A stretch of DNA of 64,000 nt from Aquisphaera insulae (GTDB taxonomy: Bacteria > Planctomycetota > Planctomycetia > Isosphaerales > Isosphaeraceae). Position 1 is the first letter of the stretch. Every line of letters begins with the position of its first letter. Of this stretch, positions 17,859 through 27,000 are shown one piece after another. The notes under the pieces are model-generated. The model ran no database searches, was not told the origin of the DNA, and saw nothing but the letters and a program-made list of their open reading frames with translations. The DNA lies in the NCBI RefSeq assembly GCF_011064615.1, contig NZ_JAALJH010000038.1, positions 19,947-83,946 of the forward strand, written 5' to 3'. The position numbers and the translations under genes are program-made.

Positions 17859-18719
17859 ATGCGGAACGTGCGAGATGTGACCGACCTGGACCTGGTCCGG
17901 AGGGTCGAGGCGGGCTGGGATGCGATCAACGTCGAGACCGCGCGCTCCCAGCGTGCCCTCGACCCGGCCCTGGGCGCGGACTGGATCGCCGTGGGTGGAG
18001 GGCATGCGGCGTTCCTGGGGATGGGCTCGTTCCTGTCTCAGGCCCAGGGGCTGGCGCTCGACGGGCCGGTCGGCGAGGACGAAATTGCACGGATGGAGCA
18101 GTTCTTCCTCGACCGCGGGACTCCCGTCCAGGTCGAGGTCGCGACCCTGGCGGATCCGTCGTTCCTGACCGCGCTCTGCCTCCGCGGCTACACGGTCGCC
18201 GATCAGAGCCATTCGCTCGTCTGCCCACTCGAAGCCGGTGGCGGGGATACCCGGGACGACGCCGAAACGGACACGGCTTCTCTACAGATCGTCCCCGCCG
18301 GGGTGGGCGACTGGGACACCCTCGTGGACGTGACGCTCCGCTGCTTCTTCGAGGATCCCGAGTCGGCGCCGCCGCTGCTCCGCGAGGGGATGCTCGCCAT
18401 GGCCGCCCTCCCCGCCAACACGGGCTGGCTCGCGGTCGTGGACGGCGAGCCGGCCGGCGGCGGATCGCTCTGGATCCACGAGGGCCTCGCTCTCTTCTAC
18501 ACCGACGGCACCCTGGCTCCCTACCGAGGCCGCGGCATCCATTCGGCCCTCCTTCAAGCCCGGCTCGATCACGCCCGCGCCGCCGGCTGCGACCTCGCCG
18601 CCATCGTCACGCCCCCCGGCGGCGGCTCCCAGCGGACCGCCCAGCGCGCAGGCTTCGTGCTCAGCCACGCGCGGACGATGATGGTGAGACATGCCGACGC
18701 CAAGTCGGACGAAATGTAG
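17859..18719 (+). CDS. GNAT-family N-acetyltransferase
   Basis: This 286-residue protein has a C-terminal GNAT domain (about residues 145-280). The acetyl-CoA binding motif A is LAPYRGRGIHSALLQARLDHARAAG in outline, with R-G-R-G-I as its core, and the closing strand is GFVLSHARTMMV. The N-terminal 130 residues may be a degenerate second GNAT-like domain. The acceptor is unknown. ATG at 17859 is chosen because upstream codons are low-complexity and would run through a terminator-like hairpin; a start at 17706 would add 51 residues. Confidence 0.8.
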   Translation: MRNVRDVTDLDLVRRVEAGWDAINVETARSQRALDPALGADWIAVGGGHAAFLGMGSFLSQAQGLALDGPVGEDEIARMEQFFLDRGTPVQVEVATLADPSFLTALCLRGYTVADQSHSLVCPLEAGGGDTRDDAETDTASLQIVPAGVGDWDTLVDVTLRCFFEDPESAPPLLREGMLAMAALPANTGWLAVVDGEPAGGGSLWIHEGLALFYTDGTLAPYRGRGIHSALLQARLDHARAAGCDLAAIVTPPGGGSQRTAQRAGFVLSHARTMMVRHADAKSDEM

Positions 18720-18769
18720 CTCCTTCCTCGAAACGCGCCGCATGCGTTTCTCAAGCGTGGGTTGTCGAA

Positions 18770-19654
18770 ATGTCGGCCCCAATCGAACGAGGACAGGACT
18801 CCAGCTATCGCTCGTGTTCCTTGTTGCTATTTGTTGCAACTCCCACGGAGCAGGACGCGCTGAGCGAAGCCGCACGAGAGTTGGGCCTCTCACTCGAGAA
18901 GATCAGAGATCAACGGCTGGGCGAATACCACTGGATGGGGCAGGTGGGGAATGAGACCGTGATCGCTGTCAGCCCGATCAAGGAGCGAGGTCGAGTCGTG
19001 ATGGGAGCGATCGGACATCTTGGGTCCGCGGCCCGCGCGATTCGATTTCAGGAAGCCACAGGCGCACAGGGTATCGTTCAGGTCGGCATGGCCTTCGGCA
19101 TCGATCCTCGGACGCAGAATCTCGGAGACGTCCTGGTGTCGACTTCGCTCATCCCGTATGACAACCGAACGGTCGTCGGTATGCAAAGTTCGTTCCGTCG
19201 TTTCCTCTGCGGCGAGGGGTACATCAGCCGATATCCGGAGGCCAATCGGCGCCCGGCACGCGGCAATCTGGTGACACTCCTCACGAAGGAACGGGAGCGG
19301 AAGCAGCATGACTTCAAGATTCATATCGGAGCGATCCTGTCGGGAGCAGCTCGCATTCAGAGTCGGCGCTTCCGGGATGAGTTGGTACAGGGTGTGCCCC
19401 CGGGTGATGACCCGATCGTCGGCGGAGAAATGGAGGCGGTCGGCCTCCTGGCGGCGTCGAAGCGAACTGACGACCCAGTCTGGTGTGTCGTCAAGGGCGT
19501 CTCCGACTTTGCAGACGAGCGTCGAGACGCGATGATAGAGAAGGGCCGCTTCCTTGCGTGCAGGAACGCGGCGACCTTTGTCCTCTCCGCGCTTCTGAAC
19601 GACGCCAAGCCTGATGATCTTGTCCGAGGAGCAGGTGATGACCAGGCTCGATGA
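18770..19654 (+). CDS. Nucleoside phosphorylase / MTA-SAH nucleosidase superfamily protein
   Basis: This 294-residue protein belongs to the PNP/UDP phosphorylase superfamily. Supporting motifs are LLLFVATPTEQDAL at the N-terminus, GIVQVGMAFGIDP (the glycine-rich strand), GDVLVSTSLIPYD, VGGEMEAVGLLA (purine and ribose contact region) and CVVKGVSDFADE (catalytic Asp region). It is unlike housekeeping MTA/SAH nucleosidases in length and detail. It resembles superfamily members that act as effectors in bacterial conflict systems; that link is inference. It overlaps the next gene by 17 nt, and its GC content seems lower than its neighbours'. The start ATG at 18770 is the first good Met before the domain. 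Confidence 0.85.
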   Translation: MSAPIERGQDSSYRSCSLLLFVATPTEQDALSEAARELGLSLEKIRDQRLGEYHWMGQVGNETVIAVSPIKERGRVVMGAIGHLGSAARAIRFQEATGAQGIVQVGMAFGIDPRTQNLGDVLVSTSLIPYDNRTVVGMQSSFRRFLCGEGYISRYPEANRRPARGNLVTLLTKERERKQHDFKIHIGAILSGAARIQSRRFRDELVQGVPPGDDPIVGGEMEAVGLLAASKRTDDPVWCVVKGVSDFADERRDAMIEKGRFLACRNAATFVLSALLNDAKPDDLVRGAGDDQAR

Positions 19655-20282
19655 CTTCTTTCGCCGGCCGGCCCAGCCTCTCACCGATCCGCGACTGCGT
19701 CACTGGAAGAAGCGGCTGGAACAGCGCGACACTCGAGCGACCGTCGAGGTCTCTCGGCCCGACCTCAGCCTGGGTCTCGGAGGAGACGCCGAGTTGCACG
19801 TCCATTTCGTCAAGGACGGTAGGGAGCTTCCCATCGAATCCACACCGTGGGACGACGAGCTCAATGCCGGACTCATCGACCTTGAGGTGCCGGCAGTCGA
19901 TGCGGACCAGGAGGCAGATCGTTTCGCGCTCGGTTTGCGAGCCGCATTGCGGAAGCCATCGCGTGATTTCGGTGACGGCTATTTCAACTCGGTCCTGACC
20001 GACTTCCTGAAGAATGTCGACCGGAGCGAGTATCCGGCGATGTCCGAGGCGCTCGTTTATAGCTCCGCGAACGCTCCATCTCGAGATGGCCTGAGGGGGA
20101 GTGAGAGCTATCGCGTTTGCCGTGAGATGATCGCCGATGCCATCACCGGTCGAGCACACGAACTGAGGGACCGACTGCGCTATCCCGAGGATAAGGCCAG
20201 GAACATCCTCGACCATGCGCTGGCCCGCTATCTCGACGAACGATTCTCGCTCACGAGCCGGCGCCAGCTCGGGCTGCTTTGA
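19638..20282 (+). CDS. Unknown partner protein of the nucleosidase-like gene
   Basis: This 214-residue protein is not recognised. ATG at 19638 is preferred because a GAGGAG lies 6 nt upstream; an ATG at 19614 would add 8 residues. Either way it overlaps the nucleosidase-like gene, so the two are translationally coupled. The N-terminal half (about 25-110) looks beta-rich with charged strands (ATVEVSRPDLSLGL, AELHVHFVKDG). The C-terminal half is helical and charged (RVCREMIADAITGRAHEL, LDHALARYLDERF). There is no signal peptide or membrane segment. Confidence 0.75.
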   Translation: MTRLDDFFRRPAQPLTDPRLRHWKKRLEQRDTRATVEVSRPDLSLGLGGDAELHVHFVKDGRELPIESTPWDDELNAGLIDLEVPAVDADQEADRFALGLRAALRKPSRDFGDGYFNSVLTDFLKNVDRSEYPAMSEALVYSSANAPSRDGLRGSESYRVCREMIADAITGRAHELRDRLRYPEDKARNILDHALARYLDERFSLTSRRQLGLL

Positions 20283-20295
20283 GATTCGATGCAAC

Positions 20296-20721
20296 TCACC
20301 TCGCCTCCAGCCGGAACGGCTCCAGCTCGGTCGGGCCGGAACGGACGGTCGCGGTCAGGCCGGTCTCGCCGTCGTACTCGCGGTACCTGGCGGCGAAGGG
20401 GAGCTTCGGGTTCTTGCCCTTCCTGGCGAGGAATTCGCTGCTGGGCTCAACGCGGACCTTGTACTTGCCGGGCGCGGCACCCTCGCGAGTCCTGAAGGTC
20501 TTGAGGGTGAAGTGGCCGTCCTGGTCGACGTCGCCCGCGGCGGGCAGGCCCCCCTCGGCCGGGATGAACTGGACCGAGCCGCCGGATAAGGGCTTGCCGT
20601 CGGCGAGCAGGACGCGGCCCGTCACCGGGTAGAGGGTCCCGGAGTAGGGGCCCTCGGCACCGCATCCGGCCAGGGCGAACAGGGGGAGCACCAGGGCCAG
20701 AGACGACCGGCGCGTCGTCAT
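20296..20721 (-). CDS. Small lipoprotein with a CnaB-like domain
   Basis: This 141-residue protein has a lipoprotein signal peptide ending in the lipobox LAGC (Cys about residue 20). The mature part looks like one carboxypeptidase-regulatory (transthyretin-like) beta sandwich: VTGRVLLADGKPLSGGSVQFIP and GHFTLKTF. The pattern is common in planctomycete lipoproteins of unknown role. Its ATG overlaps the stop of the DUF4198-FmdE gene by one base, so the two are coupled. Confidence 0.82.
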   Translation of the reverse strand: MTTRRSSLALVLPLFALAGCGAEGPYSGTLYPVTGRVLLADGKPLSGGSVQFIPAEGGLPAAGDVDQDGHFTLKTFRTREGAAPGKYKVRVEPSSEFLARKGKNPKLPFAARYREYDGETGLTATVRSGPTELEPFRLEAR

Positions 20722-21836
20722 CACTTCGCCTCGGTCATGGTGAAGATGGCGTCGTCGGGGAGCGTCGCCACCCGCCGGCCCTCGGCGTCGAGCCGTTCGT
20801 GGGGGAGGTCCTTGATCGCGGCGGCGAGCTCGGGCTTGACGGTGAAGGCCAGGGCGCGGCCGGTGCCGCGGTCGCGGACGATGGTCCGCAAGGCCGCCAC
20901 GGGGGCATCCTCCAGCTTCAGGTTCAGCCGCCCGGGGCTGACGCCGGTGGCGGCCATCAGGCCGTCGGCCATGCAGGTGTACTGGACCTCCTGCGGGCTC
21001 CGGTGGAGGACGTACAGGGCGAATTCGTGGCGAGGGCGGTTCAGCTCCTTGAGGGCCCGCTCGCCCATCCGGTAGCCGACGACGGCCCAGGGGCCGGTCC
21101 CGCCGTGGGCCTCGCGGACGCGGGCCAGGCAGGCGGCGACCGCCGGGCCGAGGGCGGCCTCCGGGCTGATCGCCAGCGTGGCCTTGAAGCGGGTCTCGGA
21201 ATAGCTCCGGCCGTCGCGGTTGCCGACGACGCCGTCGATGTGCTGGGCATACAGGGTCCACGGCCCCTCCATCAGGTCGGGGCAGGGGACCTCGCCGCGG
21301 GAATCGGCCTTCAGCTCACGCGGGGCGTCCGCGCCGTGGAAGACCTTCACCGCGATCTCCGGGACGGGCTCGCCTTTCCAGGTGGCGCGGACCACCGGCG
21401 GGCCGCCGTCCCGCGAGACCAAAAGGAGACGGAGCTGGTCGCCGCCCAGGCCCAGGTCCGCCGCGCGGGCCGCGTCGATGGCCCTCGTCTGGGCGTAGGC
21501 CGCGAGCTGGATCACGAACGTCTTGCCCTGGTAGTCGATCACGCCGCGATCCGCATACGCGGAGAGGACCGCCGGGCGCGGGCCACCGAGCTTGACCTCC
21601 AGGCCGTCCGGGAGCCGGGTCACGTCCAGGGGCTTGCCGTCGGCCCAGGCCTTGGTGTGGGCGATCTCCGCCACCCGCTCGGCCTCGCCGGGCGCGGGGG
21701 TGTCGCCGAAGGTCATGCGGGCCGTCTCCTGGTCGCCGCCGCCGAGGTGGAACCAGAGCTCGTGGGCGTCGGCCGCGTGGGCGAGGGTGGCCGCGGCGAC
21801 GACGGCGGCGAGTGAAATCAAACGATGTCGTCTCAT
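20721..21836 (-). CDS. Exported DUF4198-like protein fused to an FmdE-like domain
   Basis: This 371-residue protein has a signal peptide (about 1-24) and then AHELWFHLGG, the usual opening of DUF4198/NikM-like proteins tied to metal uptake. This domain runs to about residue 210. The C-terminal half resembles FmdE, the E subunit family of molybdenum formylmethanofuran dehydrogenase: VGYRMGERALKEL, QYTCMADGLMAATG and SPGRLNLKLEDAP. The Cys in YTCMADG is a likely metal ligand. An exported FmdE-like domain joined to DUF4198 suggests metal handling outside the cytoplasm rather than C1 chemistry; that is inference. The DUF1559 gene precedes it by 16 nt. Confidence 0.75.
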   Translation of the reverse strand: MRRHRLISLAAVVAAATLAHAADAHELWFHLGGGDQETARMTFGDTPAPGEAERVAEIAHTKAWADGKPLDVTRLPDGLEVKLGGPRPAVLSAYADRGVIDYQGKTFVIQLAAYAQTRAIDAARAADLGLGGDQLRLLLVSRDGGPPVVRATWKGEPVPEIAVKVFHGADAPRELKADSRGEVPCPDLMEGPWTLYAQHIDGVVGNRDGRSYSETRFKATLAISPEAALGPAVAACLARVREAHGGTGPWAVVGYRMGERALKELNRPRHEFALYVLHRSPQEVQYTCMADGLMAATGVSPGRLNLKLEDAPVAALRTIVRDRGTGRALAFTVKPELAAAIKDLPHERLDAEGRRVATLPDDAIFTMTEAK

Positions 21837-21852
21837 GATGGATGAATTCCTC

Positions 21853-22899
21853 TCAGTATGCGTCGGCGCTGACGACCTCGCCCCCGGCCGAGGTCCCGAG
21901 GGCCCGCCAGGTCGCGAGGTTCACCGAGTTCTTGACGAACCGCACGCCGCCGTCGGCGAACAGGGTGTTCACGCCGCCGGGGTGCCGGCTGCGCGCGGCC
22001 CGCCATCCGTGATGCGGGCCGCGGAGGCAGTCGTAGGTCCCGCTGTTGGGGGTCAGGTAGTGGTTGTACATGGTGTGCCGGTAGTCCCCCTCCAGCCAGT
22101 TGGTCTGCCGGTCCCAGCGATAGCTGGTGGAGGCCGTGCACTCGGTCGTCGTCATCGGGATGTAACTGAAGGTGTCGGCGAACCCGCTGATCCCCGAGGG
22201 GATCTGGACGGCGATCTCCTGGGGATTGGGGGCCCCCGCGGCCGGCGGGATGTTCGAGTTGCTGCCGATGAGGCTCTCGCCCACGAGCGCCGTGTTGCTC
22301 GAGCCGTCGACGAGGCTCGCGAACGTCGTGCTCGAATTGAGGTAGATCGGGCCGTCCGGCTTGCCGTAGCTGCCGGCCAGGCCAAAGCCCCCGGGGAGGC
22401 CGTCGCCGCTGTTGACTGCGTAGCTGCACGGTTTCTGATTGGGCAGCGATTCCTCGCGGATGTCGCTCGGGCAGAGGTAGGTCCGGATCTGCACCTGGTA
22501 CGCGGTCGTGTTCTGCGGCATGTCGTTGCCGTCGACGTCGTAGAGCGGCAGGTTGTAGTTCATCGCGTTGTAGCCGGTGCCGAGCTCCGTGTAGGGCATG
22601 ATCTGCACGAAGGCCGAATAGCGGTAGTGCCCGGGCCACGTCGGCATCCCCGGCCCGGTCGCGCAGCAGACCCAGTAGTTCGTCATCGGTGCGATGATCC
22701 CCGACGACGGCAACGTGCCGAGCGCGCTGTAGTAGTTGTGCAGCGCGATCCCCACCTGCTTCAGGTTGTTGGTGCACTGCATCCGCCGCGCCGCCTCGCG
22801 CGCCGACTGCACGGCCGGCAGCAGGAGCGCGATCAGGACAGCGATGATCGCGATCACCACCAGCAGCTCGATCAGAGTGAATCCACGACGACGTCCCAT
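21853..22899 (-). CDS. DUF1559 pseudopilin-like protein
   Basis: This 348-residue protein starts with a type IV pilin/pseudopilin signal (RRRGFTLIELLVVIAIIAVL), cleaved before the Phe by a prepilin peptidase. It then has the planctomycete DUF1559 body and the C-terminal H-x9-DG motif in HPGGVNTLFADGGVRF. The family is hugely expanded in planctomycetes; members are thought to be surface or pilus-like proteins. A strong GGAGG lies 7 nt before ATG 22899. It lies 16 nt upstream of the DUF4198-FmdE gene and is probably co-transcribed with it. Confidence 0.93.
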   Translation of the reverse strand: MGRRRGFTLIELLVVIAIIAVLIALLLPAVQSAREAARRMQCTNNLKQVGIALHNYYSALGTLPSSGIIAPMTNYWVCCATGPGMPTWPGHYRYSAFVQIMPYTELGTGYNAMNYNLPLYDVDGNDMPQNTTAYQVQIRTYLCPSDIREESLPNQKPCSYAVNSGDGLPGGFGLAGSYGKPDGPIYLNSSTTFASLVDGSSNTALVGESLIGSNSNIPPAAGAPNPQEIAVQIPSGISGFADTFSYIPMTTTECTASTSYRWDRQTNWLEGDYRHTMYNHYLTPNSGTYDCLRGPHHGWRAARSRHPGGVNTLFADGGVRFVKNSVNLATWRALGTSAGGEVVSADAY

Positions 22900-23052
22900 G
22901 CGAGCCCTCCTCCGCGAAAGCCGTGGCGCTGTCTCCCGGCCCCTGGCCGGTAACACGATCCTACCAATCGTAATACCGAGGGGGAACCGGGGACCGCCGG
23001 TCGTCCCGAATCTCGTGGATCGGACGGGGGACGTCGATCTCGGGTGCGGACG

Positions 23053-23994
23053 TCAGGCGCGTCCCGAAGGCCGCCAGGCGGGGCGATGGGGGAAGGCGGC
23101 GCGGCGAAGGTCCCAGGCCCGGCGGAAGGCGTGGCCGACCTCGGCCGCCTGCTCCGGGCTCCACGTCGCGCCGACGGGGAGGAAGAGATGGCTCTCCTCT
23201 CGGCGCACGGGGATCCGCTCGACCAGGATCGCCCGCAGCAGCCAGACGGCCTCTTCCTCGTCGGCCGTCTGGGCTCCGATCCAGCCGACGTGGGGATGAG
23301 GTGACAACGGCAGGCCGGCCGCACGGACGGCGGATTCCAGGGCGGCGAGGGCCGCCCGGTAGGTGTCGGGCGCGGACGAGGCCTCGTCGGACGTCGCCGG
23401 CTCGAGGTCCTCGGCGGAGGCGAGGGATTGCTGGTCGGAGGACAGGTGGTCCTCCCAGTAATGGGACGCCTTCGCCAGGGCGACGACGACGTTCTTGATC
23501 TCCTTCTCCGGCCGGAAGGCCGGCCCGGCCGGGAGCTGGAGGATCGTCCCGCGGCGGCGGGCCGCCACGTTCTCGGCGTTGACGGCCAGTTGGAGCCAGG
23601 CGGCCTCCGCCAGGTCCCGGCACCGGATGCCGACCCAACCGGGGGCGTAGCCATCCTCGACCACGTACCCGCTCGTCAGGCCGATGGCCCGGTCGATCTC
23701 CGCAACCGCCGCGCGGTGTCGATCCGGATCGGCCGCGACCTCCGCCGCGGGCGGAGGGCCCAGGAACTTGCCCCGGTGCGGCGGGCCGCCCGCCAGGGCC
23801 AGGTCGCAGAAGGACGTCCAGATCCGGTCCCAGGCGACCTTGCCGTCGGGCCCGTAGATCAGCCCGGCCGAGCCCATGGAGACCGGCGGCACGTCGGAGT
23901 AGCAATGCTGATAGCGCGGCGGCAAGAGGGCGTTGATCTTCGCGTCGAGGGCCGCCAGTGCCGCCCCGTGATCTCCACGTCGCGTCGCGCTCAT
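23053..23994 (-). CDS. Unrecognised protein with an internal duplicated module
   Basis: This 313-residue protein has no signal peptide and no family I can name with confidence. A module of about 55 residues occurs twice: once around residues 130-180 (AAWLQLAVNAENVAARRRGT, then LPAGPAFRPEKEIKNVV) and once around 250-300 (AVWLLRAILVERIPVRREES, then LPVGATWSPEQAAEVGHAF). The N-terminal part has MGSAGLIYGPDGKVAWDRIW and LALAGGPPHRGKFLGPP. The start at 23994 (MSATRR) is one option; 24036 would add 14 residues. The gene precedes the DUF1559 gene by 153 nt on the same strand. Confidence 0.7.
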   Translation of the reverse strand: MSATRRGDHGAALAALDAKINALLPPRYQHCYSDVPPVSMGSAGLIYGPDGKVAWDRIWTSFCDLALAGGPPHRGKFLGPPPAAEVAADPDRHRAAVAEIDRAIGLTSGYVVEDGYAPGWVGIRCRDLAEAAWLQLAVNAENVAARRRGTILQLPAGPAFRPEKEIKNVVVALAKASHYWEDHLSSDQQSLASAEDLEPATSDEASSAPDTYRAALAALESAVRAAGLPLSPHPHVGWIGAQTADEEEAVWLLRAILVERIPVRREESHLFLPVGATWSPEQAAEVGHAFRRAWDLRRAAFPHRPAWRPSGRA

Positions 23995-24094
23995 GGATCG
24001 GGTCTCATCGGTGCGCCCGTGAGGGCATCGGATCATGCCGGCAGGCCCGGTGGGCCGTCGACCAGTGTATCCGATGCCCCCGCGGCCCGCCTCC

Positions 24095-27000
24095 TCAGCG
24101 ATGGAACGCGTGGAACGGCCGGCTCATGGCCGGGGCGTGACCGGCCCGCGCGGCCGGCTTGGCCTTCGCGGCGGCCCTGGCCGAGGCCGTGGCCGTGGCG
24201 GCGGGGGAGGTCGACACGGAGGCCGTCCCCTTGGTGCCCTGGGCGGCCGCCTTCGAGCCGGGCGAGAACGGGTAGTAGTCGAGGAGGAACCGGGGGGCGT
24301 GCATCTTCACGCGGACGTCGCCGAACTTGCCCAGGCCCCAGATGGTCTGGCCCAGGTACGCCTGGCCGTTCTTGCCGTCCAGCGTCTTGACCGTGCCGGA
24401 CAGGACCGACCGATGGGCCACCCGATTCACGACCGTCAGCCGCTGGCCCTGGCCGTTGCCGTAGAGCAGGTCGTCGAGGAACCCGCCGCGGGCGAGCGTC
24501 AGGGTCACGAGCTGATTGGTCGGCGTGTAGTAGGCCAGGTTCGTCCCGCGGGCGAACATCGCCGCGTAGTTCGTCCCGGCCGTGGAGCCGTCGCCGGAGA
24601 GCTCGTAGCCGCCGATGTCCATCAGGCCGCCCGCGGTCCCCTTGAGGATCAGGTGGAAGAACGCGTTGGCCGGCAGCGGGGTGCCCGGCGCGATGGCCAC
24701 GGTGAAGTTGGACGGGTCGTAGGTCACGGCGGCCGGCACCTGCGACTCGTCGCCCGTCCCGTACTTGCCGTCGGGTCCCATGCTCTGGAGCAGGTAATTG
24801 TTCGGATTCAGGGCCGTCGACGGGATCAAGGGCTTGCTGAAGGTCACGAAGACCTGGCTGATGTCGGCGGTCGTCCCGGTCCACTGGAAGGCGGTGACGG
24901 TCAACGGCGTCGTGTTCGGATCCAGGTCGACGATCGTCAGCGTCGCCGTCGAGGGCGTCCCCAGGACCGGCGCGCCCAGGGTCTCGTCACTGCGGACGTT
25001 GCTCAGGACCACGTTGACCAGCTCGTTGCCGCTGCCGTACGGGTTGGCCAGCACGGGGACGACGATGGTCTTCGAAGTCTCGCCGTCGGCGAAGCTCAGC
25101 GTGCCGGAGACCGGCGTGTAGTCGTAGCCCGGCAGCGCGTTGACGGCGACGGTCTGGTAGTCGACCTGGACCGCCCCCCGCGCGCCCAGCGTCCGGTTCA
25201 CGGTGAGCGTCGCCGTGCCGGCGTTCTCATTCACGCTATAGGACGCGGACGAGAAGGCAAAGGTGCCGACCCGGTCGACCACCGTGACGCTCTGGCTGGA
25301 CGTGTTCGAGGACGGGTCGGTGTCCGTCTCCGTGGCCGACGCCGTCACATTCACCACCAGGCTCCCGACGACGCCGGGCGTGACGGTGAAGCTCACCGTC
25401 GCGGAGGCCCCGGCGGCGAGCGTGCCGACGCTGGCGACGATGGACGTCCCCTGGAGGGCGACGGTCCCGGAGGGGCTCACGACCCCGGAGCCCGCGACAT
25501 AGGACGCCCCCGTGGCGAGGGGGCTGATGATCGTCACGTGCGTGGCCGTGGAGGGGCCCTTGTTGGTCACCGTGAACGAGAAGGGGACGCTCTCGCCCAC
25601 CTGCGTGATCCGCAAGACGGCCGGTAAGACGTTGTTGAAAGTCAGGTCGATGGCCGGCCTGGCCGCGGTCGTCGCGGTGGACGTGTCGTTGCTGGGGTCC
25701 GGATCGTGCACGGCGCCGCTCACGGTCGCCGTGCTCGTCAGCGTCGTGTTGCCGGCGGACACGTTCGGAGTCACGATGATGTTGAAGGTCGCCGAGTTCG
25801 CGCCGCCGGGCCCGTCCAGGCTCCCCACGTCGAAGGTCAGCTTGCCGTTGACCGGCACGATCCCCCCCGTGGCCGAGACGAACGTCACGTCCGCCGGCAG
25901 GACGTCCACGACCGACACGCCGGTGGCCGGCGAGAGGCCGTTGTTCGTCACCTTGAGGGTGTAGACGAGCTGGCTTTCCACCAGGGCGCTCGAGGCCGCC
26001 GTGAGGCTCACCGCCAGGTCCGCGGACGGGACGACGGTCGTGGACGTCGTCGCGGTGCCGTTGGACGGGGTCTGGTCCGCGGAATTGCCGGAGATGGTGG
26101 CGGTGTTGACGATGCCGGCCGCGGCCGCCGCGGCCTGGGGGATCACCGTGACCGTGATCGTCGGCAAGGTGGTCAGGCCGGTCGTCACGCCGAGCGTCCC
26201 GAGGTTCGTCGTCACCGTGTTGCCGGAGATCACGGGGGTCACCCCGGGGGTCGAGCTGACGGCCGACGTGATCACGACCGTGGAGGGGAGCGTGTCCACG
26301 ACCACGGCGGCGATGTCCGCCGAGGGGCCGGCGTTGGAGATCGTGATCACGTAGACGGCCGGCTCGCCCACGTACACCGAGCCCGGCCCGGTCACCGTCA
26401 CGCCGCGATCGCTGAGCGGGTTGACGGTCACGCTCGCGGTGGCCGTGTTGTTGGCCGGCGACGGATCGTTCTGGTCGGCGACGATCTTCGCCACGTCGGA
26501 CGTGACCGTGGACGTCGAGACCGCGGCGGCCTTCACCTGCACCGTGAACACCGTCGACGCGTTCGCCGCCAGGCCGAAGGTCGGGAAGGTAATGACGCCG
26601 CTCGCGTTCGGCGTGGCGCCGCCGGTCGCCGAGACGAACGTCGAGCCCTTCGGGATGGTATCCGTGACGATCACGCCGGTGGCGGGCGACAGGTTGCCGT
26701 TGGCCGCCGTGATCGTGTAGGTGATGAGCTGGCCGGCCAGCGCGGTCGGCACGCCGGAGCTGAGGGCCGCGTCGGAGGTCACCGTGACGGACACGTCGGC
26801 GCTGGGGGTGATCGTCGTGGAGACGGACGCGGCGTTGTTCGAGGTGTCGGGGTCGAAGTCGCTCCCGTCGACCGTGACGCCGTCGACGATCGGCGAGGCC
26901 GTGGCGGCGGCCAGGGGGATGACGGTGAAGCTGAAAGTGGCCGAGGCGTTGGCCGCCAGGTTTCCCACGGCGAAGGTCAGCTTGCCGGCGACCGGCGTGA

